A stretch of 64,000 bases of DNA from positions 94,454-158,453 of the forward strand of contig NZ_CANLZR010000010.1 in the NCBI RefSeq assembly GCF_947495705.1, given 5' to 3'. The notes under the pieces are model-generated. The model made no database searches. It saw only the letters and a list, made by a program, of their open reading frames with translations, and was not told the DNA's origin. The translations under genes and the position numbers were made by a program. This DNA comes from an uncultured Phycicoccus sp. (GTDB taxonomy: Bacteria; Actinomycetota; Actinomycetes; Actinomycetales; Dermatophilaceae). This document shows positions 19,183 through 29,013 of this stretch, piece by piece (position 1 is the stretch's first letter; every line of letters begins with the position of its first letter).

Positions 19183-19578
19183 ATGCTCAGCGACCACTCC
19201 CCCACAGCGACCATCGCCGTCAAGGACCTCGAGACCGCCCGCGCCTTCTACGAGACCACGCTCGGCGCGACCCCGAAGACCGAGAACGACGAGGGCATCC
19301 TCTACACCGCCGGGTCGGGCGACTTCTTCGTCTACCGCTCGGAGTACGCGGGCAGCAACAAGGCGACCGCGATGTCCTTCATGCTCCCCGACGAGGCCTT
19401 CGACGCCGAGGTCGCCGCCCTGCGCGAGAAGGGGGTCACCTTCCAGACCTTCGACGCCCCGGGTCTGGAGTGGGCCGACGGCGTCGCGAGCATGGACGGC
19501 GGCCAGCTCCGCAGCGCCTGGTTCACCGACCCCGACGGCAACATCCTCAACATCGAGTGCGGGATGCCCACCGGGTGA
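19183..19578 (+). CDS. VOC family protein (glyoxalase-like)
   Basis: A 131-residue vicinal-oxygen-chelate protein with one pair of beta-alpha-beta-beta-beta modules: IAVKDLETARAFYETTLG at the start and WFTDPDGNILNIEC at the end, with Glu as a likely metal ligand. Bleomycin-binding, dioxygenase and glyoxalase roles all exist in the family, so the substrate is open. It has its own TACGCT -10 (19129-19134) and GGAG ribosome site, so it may be independent of the ArsR operon. Confidence 0.85.
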   Translation: MLSDHSPTATIAVKDLETARAFYETTLGATPKTENDEGILYTAGSGDFFVYRSEYAGSNKATAMSFMLPDEAFDAEVAALREKGVTFQTFDAPGLEWADGVASMDGGQLRSAWFTDPDGNILNIECGMPTG

Positions 19579-19653
19579 GCAGGGCGGCGCGCGCGGTGTA
19601 GCCTCGCCGGTCCGCGCGCATGCGACCCACACGAGGAGGGAGGCGGTCCCGTC

Positions 19654-21708
19654 ATGCCCACGTCGACCGCCGCCCTCCCGGCCGCCGCGACCGACGACGT
19701 CCTGGCCCAAGAGCAGGCCCACCTCGACACGGCCCGGCTGGAGCTTCGCCGGATGCGCGAGACGGCCGAGAACCTCGACGCGTCGACGGCCACGGACGCC
19801 TTCAACGCCGCCTACCTCGACCTCGTCCTGGCCCGCCGCGTCGCCTCGTTGCAGGACGACCCCCGCACGACGCTGTTCTTCGGCCGGATCGACTGCCGGA
19901 CCGAGCACGGCGCGGAGACCTTCCACGTCGGGCGCCGGCACGTCTCGGACGACCGTGGCGACCCCGTCGTCGTCGACTGGCGGGCGCCCATCTCGACGGC
20001 GTTCTACCGGGCCTCCCCCGCCGAGCCGATGGGGGTCGAGCTGCGGCGCCGGTTCGGCGTCGACCACGGCCGCCTCACGGCGTACGAGGACGAGCGGCTC
20101 ACGAGCGGCGACACCAGCGACCACAGCGCCATCCTCGCGGCCGAGATCGAGCGCCCCCGCTCCGGCCCGATGCGCGACATCGTCTCGACGATCCAGCCCG
20201 AGCAGGACGAGATCGTGCGCTCCGACCTCGCGACGAGCATCTGCGTCCAGGGTGCCCCCGGCACCGGCAAGACGGCGGTCGGCCTGCACCGGGCCGCCTG
20301 GCTGCTCTACTCGTTCCGCAGCCGCCTCGAGCGCTCCGGGGTCCTCGTCGTCGGGCCCAACCGCGCGTTCCTCGACCACATCGGCGCCGTGCTCCCCTCG
20401 CTCGGGGAGGTCCGGGTGCGGCACGCGACGATCGACACCCTCCTCGAGCACGGCGGCCGGGTGCGGGCCGCCGACCCTCCCGACGTCGCCGTCCTCAAGG
20501 GCGACGCCCGGATTGCCCACGTGCTGCGGGCCGCCGTCTGGTCACACCCGAGGCGGGCCGAGGAGGCCATGGTCGTCCCCCGCGGGTCGCGCAGGTGGCG
20601 GGTGCCTGCCGACGAGATCCAGGACGAGGTCGACGCGCTCGTCCGGCGCGGGGTCCGGTACTCCGCGGCACGCGACCTGCTGCCGCAGCGCCTCGCCCAC
20701 CTCGTGATGCTCCGCATCGAGCGGTCCGGGGACTTCCCCGGCGACCGCGCCCAGGACGCGATCGCGAGGTCGACCCCCGTCACGCGGTACGCCAGGGACA
20801 TCTGGCCCCCGGTCGACGCCCCCGCCGTCCTGTTCCGCCTCTTCTCGGATCCCGCCGCGCTCGCGGCAGCCGCGGACGGCGTGCTGACCGAGGACGAGCA
20901 GCAGCGGCTGAGCTGGCCGAGCCCGCCCCGCACCAAGGGCGCCGCCCGGTGGACCCGGGCCGACCTGGCCCTCCTCGACGAGCTCACCGACCTGCTCGAG
21001 CGGACGCCGAGCCTGGGCCACGTCGTCCTCGACGAGGCCCAGGACCTCTCCCCGATGCAGCTGCGGGCGGTCGGGCGGCGCGCCTCCACCGGGTCTCTCA
21101 CCGTGCTCGGCGACATCGCCCAGGGGACGACGCCGTGGGCGACCTCGTCGTGGCAGGACGCCATGGGCCACCTGGGCCGGCCCGACCACGAGCTCGTCAC
21201 CCTCGACCGCGGATTCCGGGTGCCGGGGCTCGTTCTCGAGTTCGCCGCACGGCTGCTGCCGCACATGGCTCCCGGGCTCGGCGCGCCCCGGTCGGTCCGG
21301 GACGACCCCGGGCACCTCGACGTCGTCGCGGCCGACCCGGCGCGGCGCTCCGCGGCCGTCGTCGACGCCGTGCGTCGCGCCACCACCGAGCCCGGGTCGG
21401 TCGGCGTCATCGCGCCGGACGCCTTCGTCGACGCCGTGAGCGGCGCCCTCACGGCGGCCGGGATCGCCCACGGCCGGCTCGACGCCGACCACGGCGACGA
21501 CGAGGACCGCCAGGTCGAGCTCGTCCCCGCGACGATCGCCAAGGGACTGGAGTTCGACCGGGTGGTGGTCGTCGAGCCGGCCGCCATCGCGGCCGCCGAG
21601 CCGGACGAGCGCACCGGGCTGCGGCGGCTCTACGTCGTCCTGACCCGCGCGGTGTCCGGGCTCACGGTCGTCCACGCCGAGCCCCTGCCGGGGCCCCTCG
21701 CCGCCTGA
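19654..21708 (+). CDS. helR: RNA polymerase recycling helicase-like ATPase HelR/HelD
   Basis: A 684-residue UvrD/Rep-type SF1 protein. It has an N-terminal coiled coil (residues 14-70), Walker A GAPGTGKT at 200-207, Walker B DEAQDLSPMQ at 460, and the C-terminal LTRAVSG motif. Length and order fit the actinobacterial HelD/HelR group, which pulls stalled RNA polymerase off DNA; HelR members also displace rifamycins and give tolerance. I see no rifamycin-associated element in the short upstream region. A ribosome site GGAGG lies 12 bases before the ATG. Confidence 0.85.
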   Translation: MPTSTAALPAAATDDVLAQEQAHLDTARLELRRMRETAENLDASTATDAFNAAYLDLVLARRVASLQDDPRTTLFFGRIDCRTEHGAETFHVGRRHVSDDRGDPVVVDWRAPISTAFYRASPAEPMGVELRRRFGVDHGRLTAYEDERLTSGDTSDHSAILAAEIERPRSGPMRDIVSTIQPEQDEIVRSDLATSICVQGAPGTGKTAVGLHRAAWLLYSFRSRLERSGVLVVGPNRAFLDHIGAVLPSLGEVRVRHATIDTLLEHGGRVRAADPPDVAVLKGDARIAHVLRAAVWSHPRRAEEAMVVPRGSRRWRVPADEIQDEVDALVRRGVRYSAARDLLPQRLAHLVMLRIERSGDFPGDRAQDAIARSTPVTRYARDIWPPVDAPAVLFRLFSDPAALAAAADGVLTEDEQQRLSWPSPPRTKGAARWTRADLALLDELTDLLERTPSLGHVVLDEAQDLSPMQLRAVGRRASTGSLTVLGDIAQGTTPWATSSWQDAMGHLGRPDHELVTLDRGFRVPGLVLEFAARLLPHMAPGLGAPRSVRDDPGHLDVVAADPARRSAAVVDAVRRATTEPGSVGVIAPDAFVDAVSGALTAAGIAHGRLDADHGDDEDRQVELVPATIAKGLEFDRVVVVEPAAIAAAEPDERTGLRRLYVVLTRAVSGLTVVHAEPLPGPLAA

Positions 21709-21722
21709 GCAGCGCCCGCGGG

Positions 21723-22103
21723 TCAGCCAGGCGCGACGAGGAAGACGTGGTCCGTGGGGCAGCCGGAGGGCAGCCGGACCCCGCCGAGGGCGGTCGTCTC
21801 CCCGCCGCCGAGCTCGATCTTCGCGCCGTCCGTGTAGTCGACCCCGCGGAAGCGCAGCACCCCGTCGGCCAGCTCGACGCCACCGTCGAACGCGGGCACG
21901 GTCACCTGGTCGCCACCGTCGACGGTGACGCAGTCCTCGGTGATCGACAGGGTGCCGCTGAGCATCGCGTCCATCCCGGCACCACCGGAGTCGTAGGTGG
22001 CCACGGGGCCGCCGCCGGCACCCGAACAGCCGCCGAGCCCGACGGCGACGACTCCGGCGAGAGCCGGCAGGGCACGACGAACAGACATGGTGGGGTGGGC
22101 CAT
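21723..22103 (-). CDS. secreted lipoprotein, unknown function
   Basis: A 126-residue protein with a lipoprotein signal: basic start, hydrophobic ALAGVVAVG and lipobox LGGC near residue 26. The mature part is beta-rich with two Cys (EDCVTVDGG and SGCPTDH) that could form a disulphide. I do not recognise the domain. ATG 22103 is preceded by a TAGCGT -10 (complement of 22110-22115) at six bases, favouring it over the internal ATG 22088. It converges on helR. Confidence 0.75.
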   Translation of the reverse strand: MAHPTMSVRRALPALAGVVAVGLGGCSGAGGGPVATYDSGGAGMDAMLSGTLSITEDCVTVDGGDQVTVPAFDGGVELADGVLRFRGVDYTDGAKIELGGGETTALGGVRLPSGCPTDHVFLVAPG

Positions 22104-22183
22104 GGCCGCACGCTAACCGCTGGGCCGGGCGGCGCGCTCCTCCGGCGGGCGGATCGGGTCCGAACGGCGGACCCCCGGGCGGC

Positions 22184-22684
22184 TCAGGACCCGCCCTCGA
22201 GGTCCTCGATGTAGGCCTCCATCTCGGCGATCTCCGCGCGCTGGGCCTCGATGATCTCGTCGGCGAGCCGGCGGACGCGCGGGTCCTCGATCTGGGCGCG
22301 CTCGCTGGTGAGGATGGCGATGGAGTGGTGCGGGATCATCGCCTTCATCCACGCCACGTCGCCGACCGTCTGCTGGCTCCGGACCAGCCACAGGCCGCTG
22401 GTGAACACCAGGGCGGCCGCGGCGACGATCGCCACGTTGACCCGGCGGTTGCGGTACATCCCCAGCATGAACGCGAGCATGATCGCCGTCATCGTCGCGG
22501 CCGACATCATCGTCACGAAGAAGCGCGTCCAGCTCCAGCGCACGTGCGCGAGCTCGTAGGTGTTGAGGTACATGACGACGTACATCACGGCCGACGACGT
22601 GAGGATCATCGCGCCGAACCTCAGGTACTTCCGGACGTCGTCGGACCCGTGGCTCGTCCGGTCGGTGGTGGCGTCGTGGGTCAC
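22184..22684 (-). CDS. DUF305 membrane protein
   Basis: A 166-residue protein with three membrane segments (about residues 24-42, 54-75 and 83-100) followed by an outward or periplasm-like C-terminal helical domain. That domain has the DUF305 signature MKAMIPHHSIAILTSERA with a His-His pair, and ADEIIEAQRAEIAEME. DUF305 proteins are often linked to copper or other metal handling, but no metal genes are nearby. A CGGAGGAG ribosome site precedes the GTG start. Confidence 0.85.
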   Translation of the reverse strand: MTHDATTDRTSHGSDDVRKYLRFGAMILTSSAVMYVVMYLNTYELAHVRWSWTRFFVTMMSAATMTAIMLAFMLGMYRNRRVNVAIVAAAALVFTSGLWLVRSQQTVGDVAWMKAMIPHHSIAILTSERAQIEDPRVRRLADEIIEAQRAEIAEMEAYIEDLEGGS

Positions 22685-22768
22685 GGTCTTCTCCTCCGGA
22701 TCGGGGACACGTCCGTGGCGAAACTACCCGGCCCGCGTGCCCTGGGGCTGCGGACCTCCGCCGCGATG

Positions 22769-24205
22769 TCAGACGGTGGCGGCGTCGGCGGCGACCTCGC
22801 GGATCAGCGCCCAGAGCGCCTCGACATCCGCGCGCTCGGTGGCCTCGGCGCCGATGGAGACGCGCACCATCCAGCGGCCGTCGAGCTCGCTGGCCCCGAG
22901 GAAGGCCCGCCCGGTGGCGTTGACCGCGGCGACCCAGGCGAGGGTGTGGGCGTCCAGCGCGTCGCCCCGGAGCCCCGCCGGCTCGTGGACGAGACACACG
23001 GTCTGGAGGTCGACCGGTGCGACCACCCGCCAGTCCGGCTCGGCCTCGACCTGGGCCGCCAGCCACCGGGCGTTCTCGAGGTCCCGGCGCAGCCGCGCCC
23101 GGATCGCCTCGACCCCGTCGAGCCGGAGGTGGAACCACAGCTTGAGGGCGCGGAAGCGCCGGCCGAGGGGGATGCCCCAGTCCTTGTACTGCACGACCTC
23201 GGCGTCGGTGGCCGCCCGAAGGTAGCTGGGCGTCGTCGACATCACCGACACGAGGTGGTCGACGTCGCGGACGTACAGCAGCGAGGTGTCGAGGATGGTG
23301 CCCATCCACTTGTGCGGGTTCCACGAGAGCGAGTCGGCGCCGTCGACGCCGTCGAAGAGGTGGCGGCACTCGGGCAGCAGCATCGCCGACCCGGCCATCG
23401 CGGCGTCGACGTGCACCCAGGCGCCGTACTCCCGGGCCACCTCGACGATGGCGCGGACCGGGTCCATGGCCGTCGTCCCGGTCGTGCCCACGGCGGCGAC
23501 GACGACGGCGGGGACCCGGCCGGCGGCGACGTCCGCGGCCATCTCGCGGCGCAGCGCCTCGGGGTCCATCGCGTAGGTGACCGGGTCGACGTCGACGGAC
23601 CGGAGGTTGTCGGCGCCGTAGCCCGCGAGCAGGACCGACTTCGGCACCGAGGAGTGCGCGTGCGGCGAGGTGTACGCGACGAGCGGCGCGTCGAGGGACT
23701 GCAGGCCACCCCGGTGCTCGGAGCCGTCACTGGCCCGTTCGCGCGCCGCGAGCATCGCGACGAGGCAGGACGTGGACGCCGTGTCCTGGATGGCGCCCCG
23801 CCACTCTGGGGACAGCCCGCACAGGTCGCGCAGCCAGTCGGTGACGACCTGCTCGACCTCGGTGAGCGCCGGCGCCGACTGCCAGGTGATGCCGAGCGCG
23901 CCCACTCCCCCGGACGCGATGTCCCCGAGAACCGAGGCGAGGCTCGCGTTGCTGGGGAACCACCCGTAGAAGCCGGGGTGCTGGGTCTGGGTGACCCCCG
24001 GCACGACGACGCGGTCGAGGTCGGCGAGGACGTCGGCGAACGGCTCGGGGGCCGACGGGGCCTCGCGCGGCAGCGCGTCCCGGACCTCGCCCGGGCGGAC
24101 CTGGGCAGCGACGGGCAGCTCGGGGACCCGGGCCCGGTGGTCGGCGATCCAGTCGATGAGGGCATGGCCGGCGACGCGGAACTCCTCGGGGGTCATGCCG
24201 GTCAT
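22769..24205 (-). CDS. pyridoxal-phosphate-dependent amino acid decarboxylase (group II)
   Basis: A 478-residue enzyme of the aromatic-L-amino-acid/glutamate decarboxylase family. The PLP lysine lies in SWNPHKWMG near residue 304, the cofactor-stacking His in SPHAHSSVPKS, and the Asp in HVDAAMAGSA. HPGFYGWFPSN and SCLVAMLAARE are typical of aromatic amino acid decarboxylases, so Trp, Tyr or DOPA are candidate substrates, giving an amine and CO2. The start is uncertain between 24205 and 24196. It is separated from lpdA by 41 bases. Confidence 0.88.
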   Translation of the reverse strand: MTGMTPEEFRVAGHALIDWIADHRARVPELPVAAQVRPGEVRDALPREAPSAPEPFADVLADLDRVVVPGVTQTQHPGFYGWFPSNASLASVLGDIASGGVGALGITWQSAPALTEVEQVVTDWLRDLCGLSPEWRGAIQDTASTSCLVAMLAARERASDGSEHRGGLQSLDAPLVAYTSPHAHSSVPKSVLLAGYGADNLRSVDVDPVTYAMDPEALRREMAADVAAGRVPAVVVAAVGTTGTTAMDPVRAIVEVAREYGAWVHVDAAMAGSAMLLPECRHLFDGVDGADSLSWNPHKWMGTILDTSLLYVRDVDHLVSVMSTTPSYLRAATDAEVVQYKDWGIPLGRRFRALKLWFHLRLDGVEAIRARLRRDLENARWLAAQVEAEPDWRVVAPVDLQTVCLVHEPAGLRGDALDAHTLAWVAAVNATGRAFLGASELDGRWMVRVSIGAEATERADVEALWALIREVAADAATV

Positions 24206-24246
24206 TGTGCCCGCGCGGGCCCTCGTCGCCAGGACCGGCCCGGTGC

Positions 24247-25644
24247 TCAGAGGTTGATCATGTGGCCGGCGATGCCCTCGACGGCCTCCTTGACCGACTC
24301 CGACAGCGTCGGGTGCGCGAACACGTTGCGGGACACCTCGTCGGCGGTGAGGTCCCACTTCTGGGCCAGGGTCAGCACGGGCAGCAGCTCGGTGACGTCG
24401 GGGCCGATCATGTGCGCGCCGAGGATCTCGTTGTGCTCGGCGTCGGCGACGACCTTGACGAAGCCCACGGGGTCGCCCAGACCCATCGCCTTGCCGTTCG
24501 CGCTGAACGGGAACTTGGCGGTCTTGACGTCGTACCCCTTCTCCTTGGCCTGGGCCTCGGAGTAGCCGAAGGAGCCGATCTGCGGGTGGCAGTAGGTGGC
24601 CCGCGGCACGAAGTCGTACTCGACGGGCATCGTGTCGGCGCCGGACATGTGCTCGGCGGCGACGACGCCCATGGCCTCGGCGACGTGCGCGAGCATCAGC
24701 TTGGCGGTGACGTCGCCGATGGCGTAGACGTTCTCGACGTTCGTGCGGCAGTACTCGTCGATGGCGATGGCGCCGCGCTCGGTGAGCTCGACCCCGGTGC
24801 TCTCGAGCCCGTACCCCTCGGTGCGCGGTGCGAAGCCGATGGCCGAGAGCAGCTTGTCGGCCTCGAGCACCTGCTGGTCGCCGCCGGCGGCCGGAGCCAC
24901 CGTGACCTTGACGCCCGAGCCGGTGTCCTCGACCGCCTCGACCTTGGTGCCGAGCATGACCGTGACGCCGAGCTTCTTGTAGTGCTTGAGGAGCTCCTTG
25001 GAGACCTCCTCGTCCTCGGTCGGGACCATCCGGTCGAGGAACTCCACGATCGTGACGTCGACGCCGAAGTTCTTCATGACGTAGGCGAACTCGACGCCGA
25101 TGGCACCGGACCCGGCGATGATGATCGAGCCGGGGAGGTTCTCGTCGAGGATCTGCTCCTCGTAGGTGACGACGTTCTCGCTCACCTCGACGCCCGGCAG
25201 CATCCGGGTAACGGCGCCGGTGGCGATGATCAGCTTGTCGAAGGTGAGCGTGCGCGTCTCGCCGTCGTTGAGGGCGACGTCCATCGAGCTCGGGCCGGTG
25301 AGCGTGCCCCAGCCGTCGATCTCCTCGATCTTGTTCTTCTTCATGAGGAAGTGGACGCCCTTGACGATGCCGGCCGAGACCTTGCGCGAGCGGGCGTGGG
25401 TGACGCCGTACTTCATCGTCGCCTCGCCCTCGATCCCGAACAGCTCCTTGTCGTGCTGGAGGGTGTGGGCGAGCTCGGCGTTCTTGATGAGCGCCTTGGA
25501 GGGGATGCACCCGACGTTGAGACAGACGCCGCCCCAGTACTGCTTCTCGACGACCGCGACCTTCTTCCCGAGCTGGGAGGCGCGGATCGCCGCGACGTAC
25601 CCACCAGGACCAGCACCGAGCACCACGAGGTCGAAATCAGTCAT
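24247..25644 (-). CDS. lpdA: dihydrolipoyl dehydrogenase
   Basis: The FAD-dependent E3 component of 2-oxoacid dehydrogenase and glycine cleavage complexes. It has 465 residues: FAD loop [14 protein letters not shown], redox disulphide in [13 protein letters not shown] (Cys ~41 and 46), NAD loop [15 protein letters not shown], and C-terminal His-Glu pair in [16 protein letters not shown] -10 (complement of 25651-25656) six bases before the ATG suggests leaderless expression as its own unit. The E1 and E2 partners are elsewhere. Confidence 0.96.
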   Translation of the reverse strand: MTDFDLVVLGAGPGGYVAAIRASQLGKKVAVVEKQYWGGVCLNVGCIPSKALIKNAELAHTLQHDKELFGIEGEATMKYGVTHARSRKVSAGIVKGVHFLMKKNKIEEIDGWGTLTGPSSMDVALNDGETRTLTFDKLIIATGAVTRMLPGVEVSENVVTYEEQILDENLPGSIIIAGSGAIGVEFAYVMKNFGVDVTIVEFLDRMVPTEDEEVSKELLKHYKKLGVTVMLGTKVEAVEDTGSGVKVTVAPAAGGDQQVLEADKLLSAIGFAPRTEGYGLESTGVELTERGAIAIDEYCRTNVENVYAIGDVTAKLMLAHVAEAMGVVAAEHMSGADTMPVEYDFVPRATYCHPQIGSFGYSEAQAKEKGYDVKTAKFPFSANGKAMGLGDPVGFVKVVADAEHNEILGAHMIGPDVTELLPVLTLAQKWDLTADEVSRNVFAHPTLSESVKEAVEGIAGHMINL

Positions 25645-25733
25645 GCTGGCACCCTATCGGGCCCCCGATGGGGTGATTCCCCCGTCCTGCTCGCGGAGAT
25701 CCACGCCGACCGCCGTGGCCCGGCCGGCCAGGA

Positions 25734-27725
25734 TCAGCCCAGGGCCCGCAACGTGCGGTGCACGGCCTCGGCCACGGGCGCCGCGGTCTCGCTGCCGTGC
25801 CCGCCCTGGCTCACGACGGCCGCCACGACCCAGCGCGGACGGTCGGACGGCGCGTAGGAGACGAACCACGAGGTGTCCCGGCTCCCGGTGACCTCGCCGG
25901 TCCCGGTCTTGCCGGCCACGGGCCAGTCCGCGGGCATCGACCGGAACGTCTCGGCGCCCGTGCCGGAGGTGACGACCGCGCGCAGCGCCCGCTGCAGGTA
26001 CCGGTTCGTCGCCGCGCTCACCGGGGCGCGGCGCGTCCGGCCCGGCGCGATCGCCGTCCGCACCTCGGTGACCGGGTCGACGAGCGCCGCGCCGACGCGC
26101 GGCGTGCGCACGGTCCGGTCGTCCGCGATCGCCGCGTACATGACGGCCATCTGCAGCGGGGTCGCGAGCAGGTCGCCCTGCCCGATGGAGAAGTTCGCCG
26201 CGTCGCCGCCGCGCAGCTGGTACCCCGACTCGCAGTTCTCCGCGGCGACGGCCTCGAGGAACGACCGGCGGTCGGCGTCGGCCACCTCGGGATAGCCGGT
26301 GCGCGCGCGCCGGCACAGCTCGCCCTTCTGCTGCTCCCACGTGTCCCATCGCCACGTGCGGTCGGGCACGCGGCCCGGCGACTCCTGGGGCAGGTCGATG
26401 CCGGTGCGGCTGCCGAGGCCGAACCCGCGCGCCGTCGCGGCGAACGGCTCCGGCGTGCCGGGGCGGACGTCGAGGCCGCCCTCCCGCTGCCACTGCGTGT
26501 ACGCGAGCTCGTAGAAGACCGTGTCGCAGGAGATCTCCAGAGCCCGCGACAGGCTGATGCGTCCGCGCGGGACGGTCTCGTGGTTCTTGAAGTCGCGGTC
26601 GCCGATCCGGTAGCTCGCCGGGCAGTCGTAGCGGCCGTCGAGCGATCGGCCGGCGCGCACCGCGGCCGCCACCGACGCCGGCTTGAACGTGCTCGCGGGG
26701 GCGAAGCCCGCATCCGTCGCCCGCGACAGCAGCGGGGTGTTCGCCCGAGGCGAGGTCAGGGTGGCGTACTCCGCGCTCGAGATACCCCCGGTCCACAGGT
26801 CGAGGTCGTACGTCGGGACACTCGCCAGCGCGGCGACGGCGCCGTCACGGGGGTCGAGGACGACGACGGCGCCCGCATCGGCCGCCCGGCCGCGGGCGCG
26901 GGCCTTGCGGATCTCGGCGGTCAGCGCCTTCTCGGCCGAAACCTGGACGGCGGCGTCGAGGGAGGTGACGAGGTCCTGGCCGGGCACCGGGTCGGTCCGC
27001 GAGACGACCCCGGTGACGAGCCCGCGGGCGTCGACCGCGACCACCGTCCGGCCGGGAGTGCCTCGCAGGGCCGCGTCGTACTGCTGCTCGAGGCCGGCGC
27101 GTCCCACGAGGTCGTCCGCGACGAGGTCGCCGGGGGCGGTCAGCTCCTCGGCCGTGACGGGGCCCAGGTAGCCCACGACCTGGGCCGCGCTGGCGCCCTT
27201 CGGCCGGGGGTAGACGCGGACCGCGCGGGAGCCGACGGCGATCCCGGGGAACCGGGCAGGCTGCTCGACGAGGGTGAGAGCCGTCGCGGCGTCGACGTCG
27301 TCGGCCAGGGGCACCGGCACCTGGGGCGAGCCGGCCCAGCACGCCGGAGCGGCGGGCGCCCCGTCCTCGCCGCAGAGCCAGGTCCGCCCGAGCAGGTCGT
27401 CGGGGTCGAGCCCGAGGACGGCGGCGACGTCGCGGACCTCGGCCTCGGCAGCCGCCCGGTCGTCGGCGATGACCCGGCGCTCGAGGGTGACGACGGTGCT
27501 CACCCGGTTGTCGGCCAGGGCGCGGCCGTGCCGGTCGAGGATGCGACCACGGAGGGCCGGCACGACGATGGTGCGGGTGTCGAGGGCAGCCGTCGCGCGG
27601 TCGCCGAACCCGGAAGCGCCGGCGAGCTGGACCTGTCCGAGCCGCCCGACGAGCCCCCCGAACGCGAGGACCACCGCGACGAGGACGGCCAGCATCCGGC
27701 CGTGGTGGCCGGGGCGGCGCCTCAC
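25734..27725 (-). CDS. mrdA: penicillin-binding protein 2 (elongation transpeptidase)
   Basis: The class B PBP of the rod/elongation system, 663 residues. It has an N-terminal membrane anchor (residues 11-33), a dimerisation domain from about 60, and a transpeptidase domain with the active-site Ser345 in ASTFKPAS, EISCDTVFYE (the SxD variant usual in PBP2) near 398, and KTG at 606-608. It cross-links peptidoglycan outside the membrane. The GTG start overlaps the mreD stop (GTGA), tying it to the mre operon. Confidence 0.93.
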   Translation of the reverse strand: MRRRPGHHGRMLAVLVAVVLAFGGLVGRLGQVQLAGASGFGDRATAALDTRTIVVPALRGRILDRHGRALADNRVSTVVTLERRVIADDRAAAEAEVRDVAAVLGLDPDDLLGRTWLCGEDGAPAAPACWAGSPQVPVPLADDVDAATALTLVEQPARFPGIAVGSRAVRVYPRPKGASAAQVVGYLGPVTAEELTAPGDLVADDLVGRAGLEQQYDAALRGTPGRTVVAVDARGLVTGVVSRTDPVPGQDLVTSLDAAVQVSAEKALTAEIRKARARGRAADAGAVVVLDPRDGAVAALASVPTYDLDLWTGGISSAEYATLTSPRANTPLLSRATDAGFAPASTFKPASVAAAVRAGRSLDGRYDCPASYRIGDRDFKNHETVPRGRISLSRALEISCDTVFYELAYTQWQREGGLDVRPGTPEPFAATARGFGLGSRTGIDLPQESPGRVPDRTWRWDTWEQQKGELCRRARTGYPEVADADRRSFLEAVAAENCESGYQLRGGDAANFSIGQGDLLATPLQMAVMYAAIADDRTVRTPRVGAALVDPVTEVRTAIAPGRTRRAPVSAATNRYLQRALRAVVTSGTGAETFRSMPADWPVAGKTGTGEVTGSRDTSWFVSYAPSDRPRWVVAAVVSQGGHGSETAAPVAEAVHRTLRALG

Positions 27726-28210
27726 CCGTACCGCCTCCGGACGACCGCCCGCTCGGCGCCGACGACCAGCGGGACGACGACGGCCCCGACGGTGGCCGTG
27801 AGCAGCGAGCGCACGGCGACGTCGACGAGGTCGACGGGCGCCGACACCGCCAGGGCCCGCACGACGTCGACGCCCTGGACGACGAGGGTGGCCCCGAGGG
27901 TCACGACGGCCACCCGGGGCGCGGCGACCGGGCCCGCGTGTCGGAACCGGCCGGCGAGCAGCCCCGCCGCGGCGTAGGTGAGGGCGTGCGCCCCGAGCGG
28001 CTCGGCCCCGGGCGGGACGAGGTCGACCACCCACCCGCCCGCGAGGCCCGCGACCATCCCGGCCGACGGTCCCCGCAGCAGCGCCCAGGCGACGACGAGC
28101 ACGACGACGAGGTCGGGCACCGGCGCCAGGTGCCGCGCCCCGAGGGTGACGGCGAGCAGCACGGCCGCGACGAGGGCGAGGCCGCGCGCGGCGAGCACCA
28201 CCCCACCCAT
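27722..28210 (-). CDS. mreD: rod shape-determining protein MreD
   Basis: A 162-residue integral membrane protein with five or six hydrophobic segments, low in sequence conservation as is normal for MreD. The call rests on position between mreC and mrdA and on topology; PDLVVVLVVAWALLRGP and AGLAGGWVVDLVPP are typical. Its ATG overlaps the mreC stop (TGATG) and its stop overlaps mrdA, so all four genes are translationally linked. Confidence 0.88.
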   Translation of the reverse strand: MGGVVLAARGLALVAAVLLAVTLGARHLAPVPDLVVVLVVAWALLRGPSAGMVAGLAGGWVVDLVPPGAEPLGAHALTYAAAGLLAGRFRHAGPVAAPRVAVVTLGATLVVQGVDVVRALAVSAPVDLVDVAVRSLLTATVGAVVVPLVVGAERAVVRRRYG

Positions 28211-29013
28211 CAGCCGGCCCCCGAGGGGGTGACCGCGGGCCGTGGTGTGGTCCGGGCCGGCGGCAGGACGACCGCGACGACGTCGAGCGAGGTCGGGTCG
28301 ACGGCGGGCACGACCCGGCCCGTCGCGGCGAGGCGTCCCACGCCGGGGTCGACGTCGCTCACCGTCCCGATCCGGACCCCGGGCACGTAGGGGCGGCCGT
28401 CGACGCTGCCGAGGGTCACGACGTCGTCGCCGGGCGCCATCGCGCCGCGCTCGACGAGAGCCAGGGACACGCTGCCCGGCTCGGGGGCGGGCGCGCCGGC
28501 GGCGGCCGAACCGGACACCTCGCCGAGCACCCCGTCGGCCCCGACGCGCACCCCGACCGCGACGTCCGGGCCGCCGAGGAGGAGCACGTCGCTCGTCCAC
28601 GGGGCGACGCTGACGACCCGGCCGACGAGGCCCTCGGCGGCGACGACGGCGCGGTCGACCTCGATCCCGTCGCGGGAGCCGGCGTCGATGGTCACCCGCT
28701 CGGGCCCGGCCGGGCCGGAGCGGCCGACGGCGACGACCTGGGCGATGACGACGGGGGTGCCGTCCAGGCCCGGGGCGGCGAGCAGGGCGTCGAGCTGCCC
28801 GCCGTCTCCCCGCTCGCCGAGCATCGCGTCGACGGTCGCGGACAGCTCGGCGGCGCGGCCCTCGTCGCGGGCGGGGCCGACGAGGCGCTCGAGGGGCCCG
28901 AGGACGGTGGCGGCGGACGCCCGGACCGGCCCGAGGTCGACGGCGCCGGAGAGGTCGACGAGGACGACGAGGCTGGTGACCGCGAGCGCGGTGAGCAGCA
29001 GCCGCCGCCTCAT
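28210..29013 (-). CDS. mreC: rod shape-determining protein MreC
   Basis: A 267-residue protein with one N-terminal membrane span (residues 5-25), a short coiled stretch around 45-75, and a beta-barrel domain that includes VTIDAGSRDGIEVDRAVV and GLVGRVVSV. MreC links cytoplasmic MreB to PBP2 outside the membrane. ATG 29013 overlaps the mreB stop (ATGA) and gives a normal short cytoplasmic head; an upstream frame to 29067 is not needed. Confidence 0.92.
   Translation of the reverse strand: MRRRLLLTALAVTSLVVLVDLSGAVDLGPVRASAATVLGPLERLVGPARDEGRAAELSATVDAMLGERGDGGQLDALLAAPGLDGTPVVIAQVVAVGRSGPAGPERVTIDAGSRDGIEVDRAVVAAEGLVGRVVSVAPWTSDVLLLGGPDVAVGVRVGADGVLGEVSGSAAAGAPAPEPGSVSLALVERGAMAPGDDVVTLGSVDGRPYVPGVRIGTVSDVDPGVGRLAATGRVVPAVDPTSLDVVAVVLPPARTTPRPAVTPSGAG

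Noticed and set aside
22769..25510. A single long frame joining the decarboxylase to sequence antisense or out of frame with lpdA
   Set aside because: The part beyond 24205 is a shifted reading of lpdA without motifs; the decarboxylase starts at 24205 or 24196.
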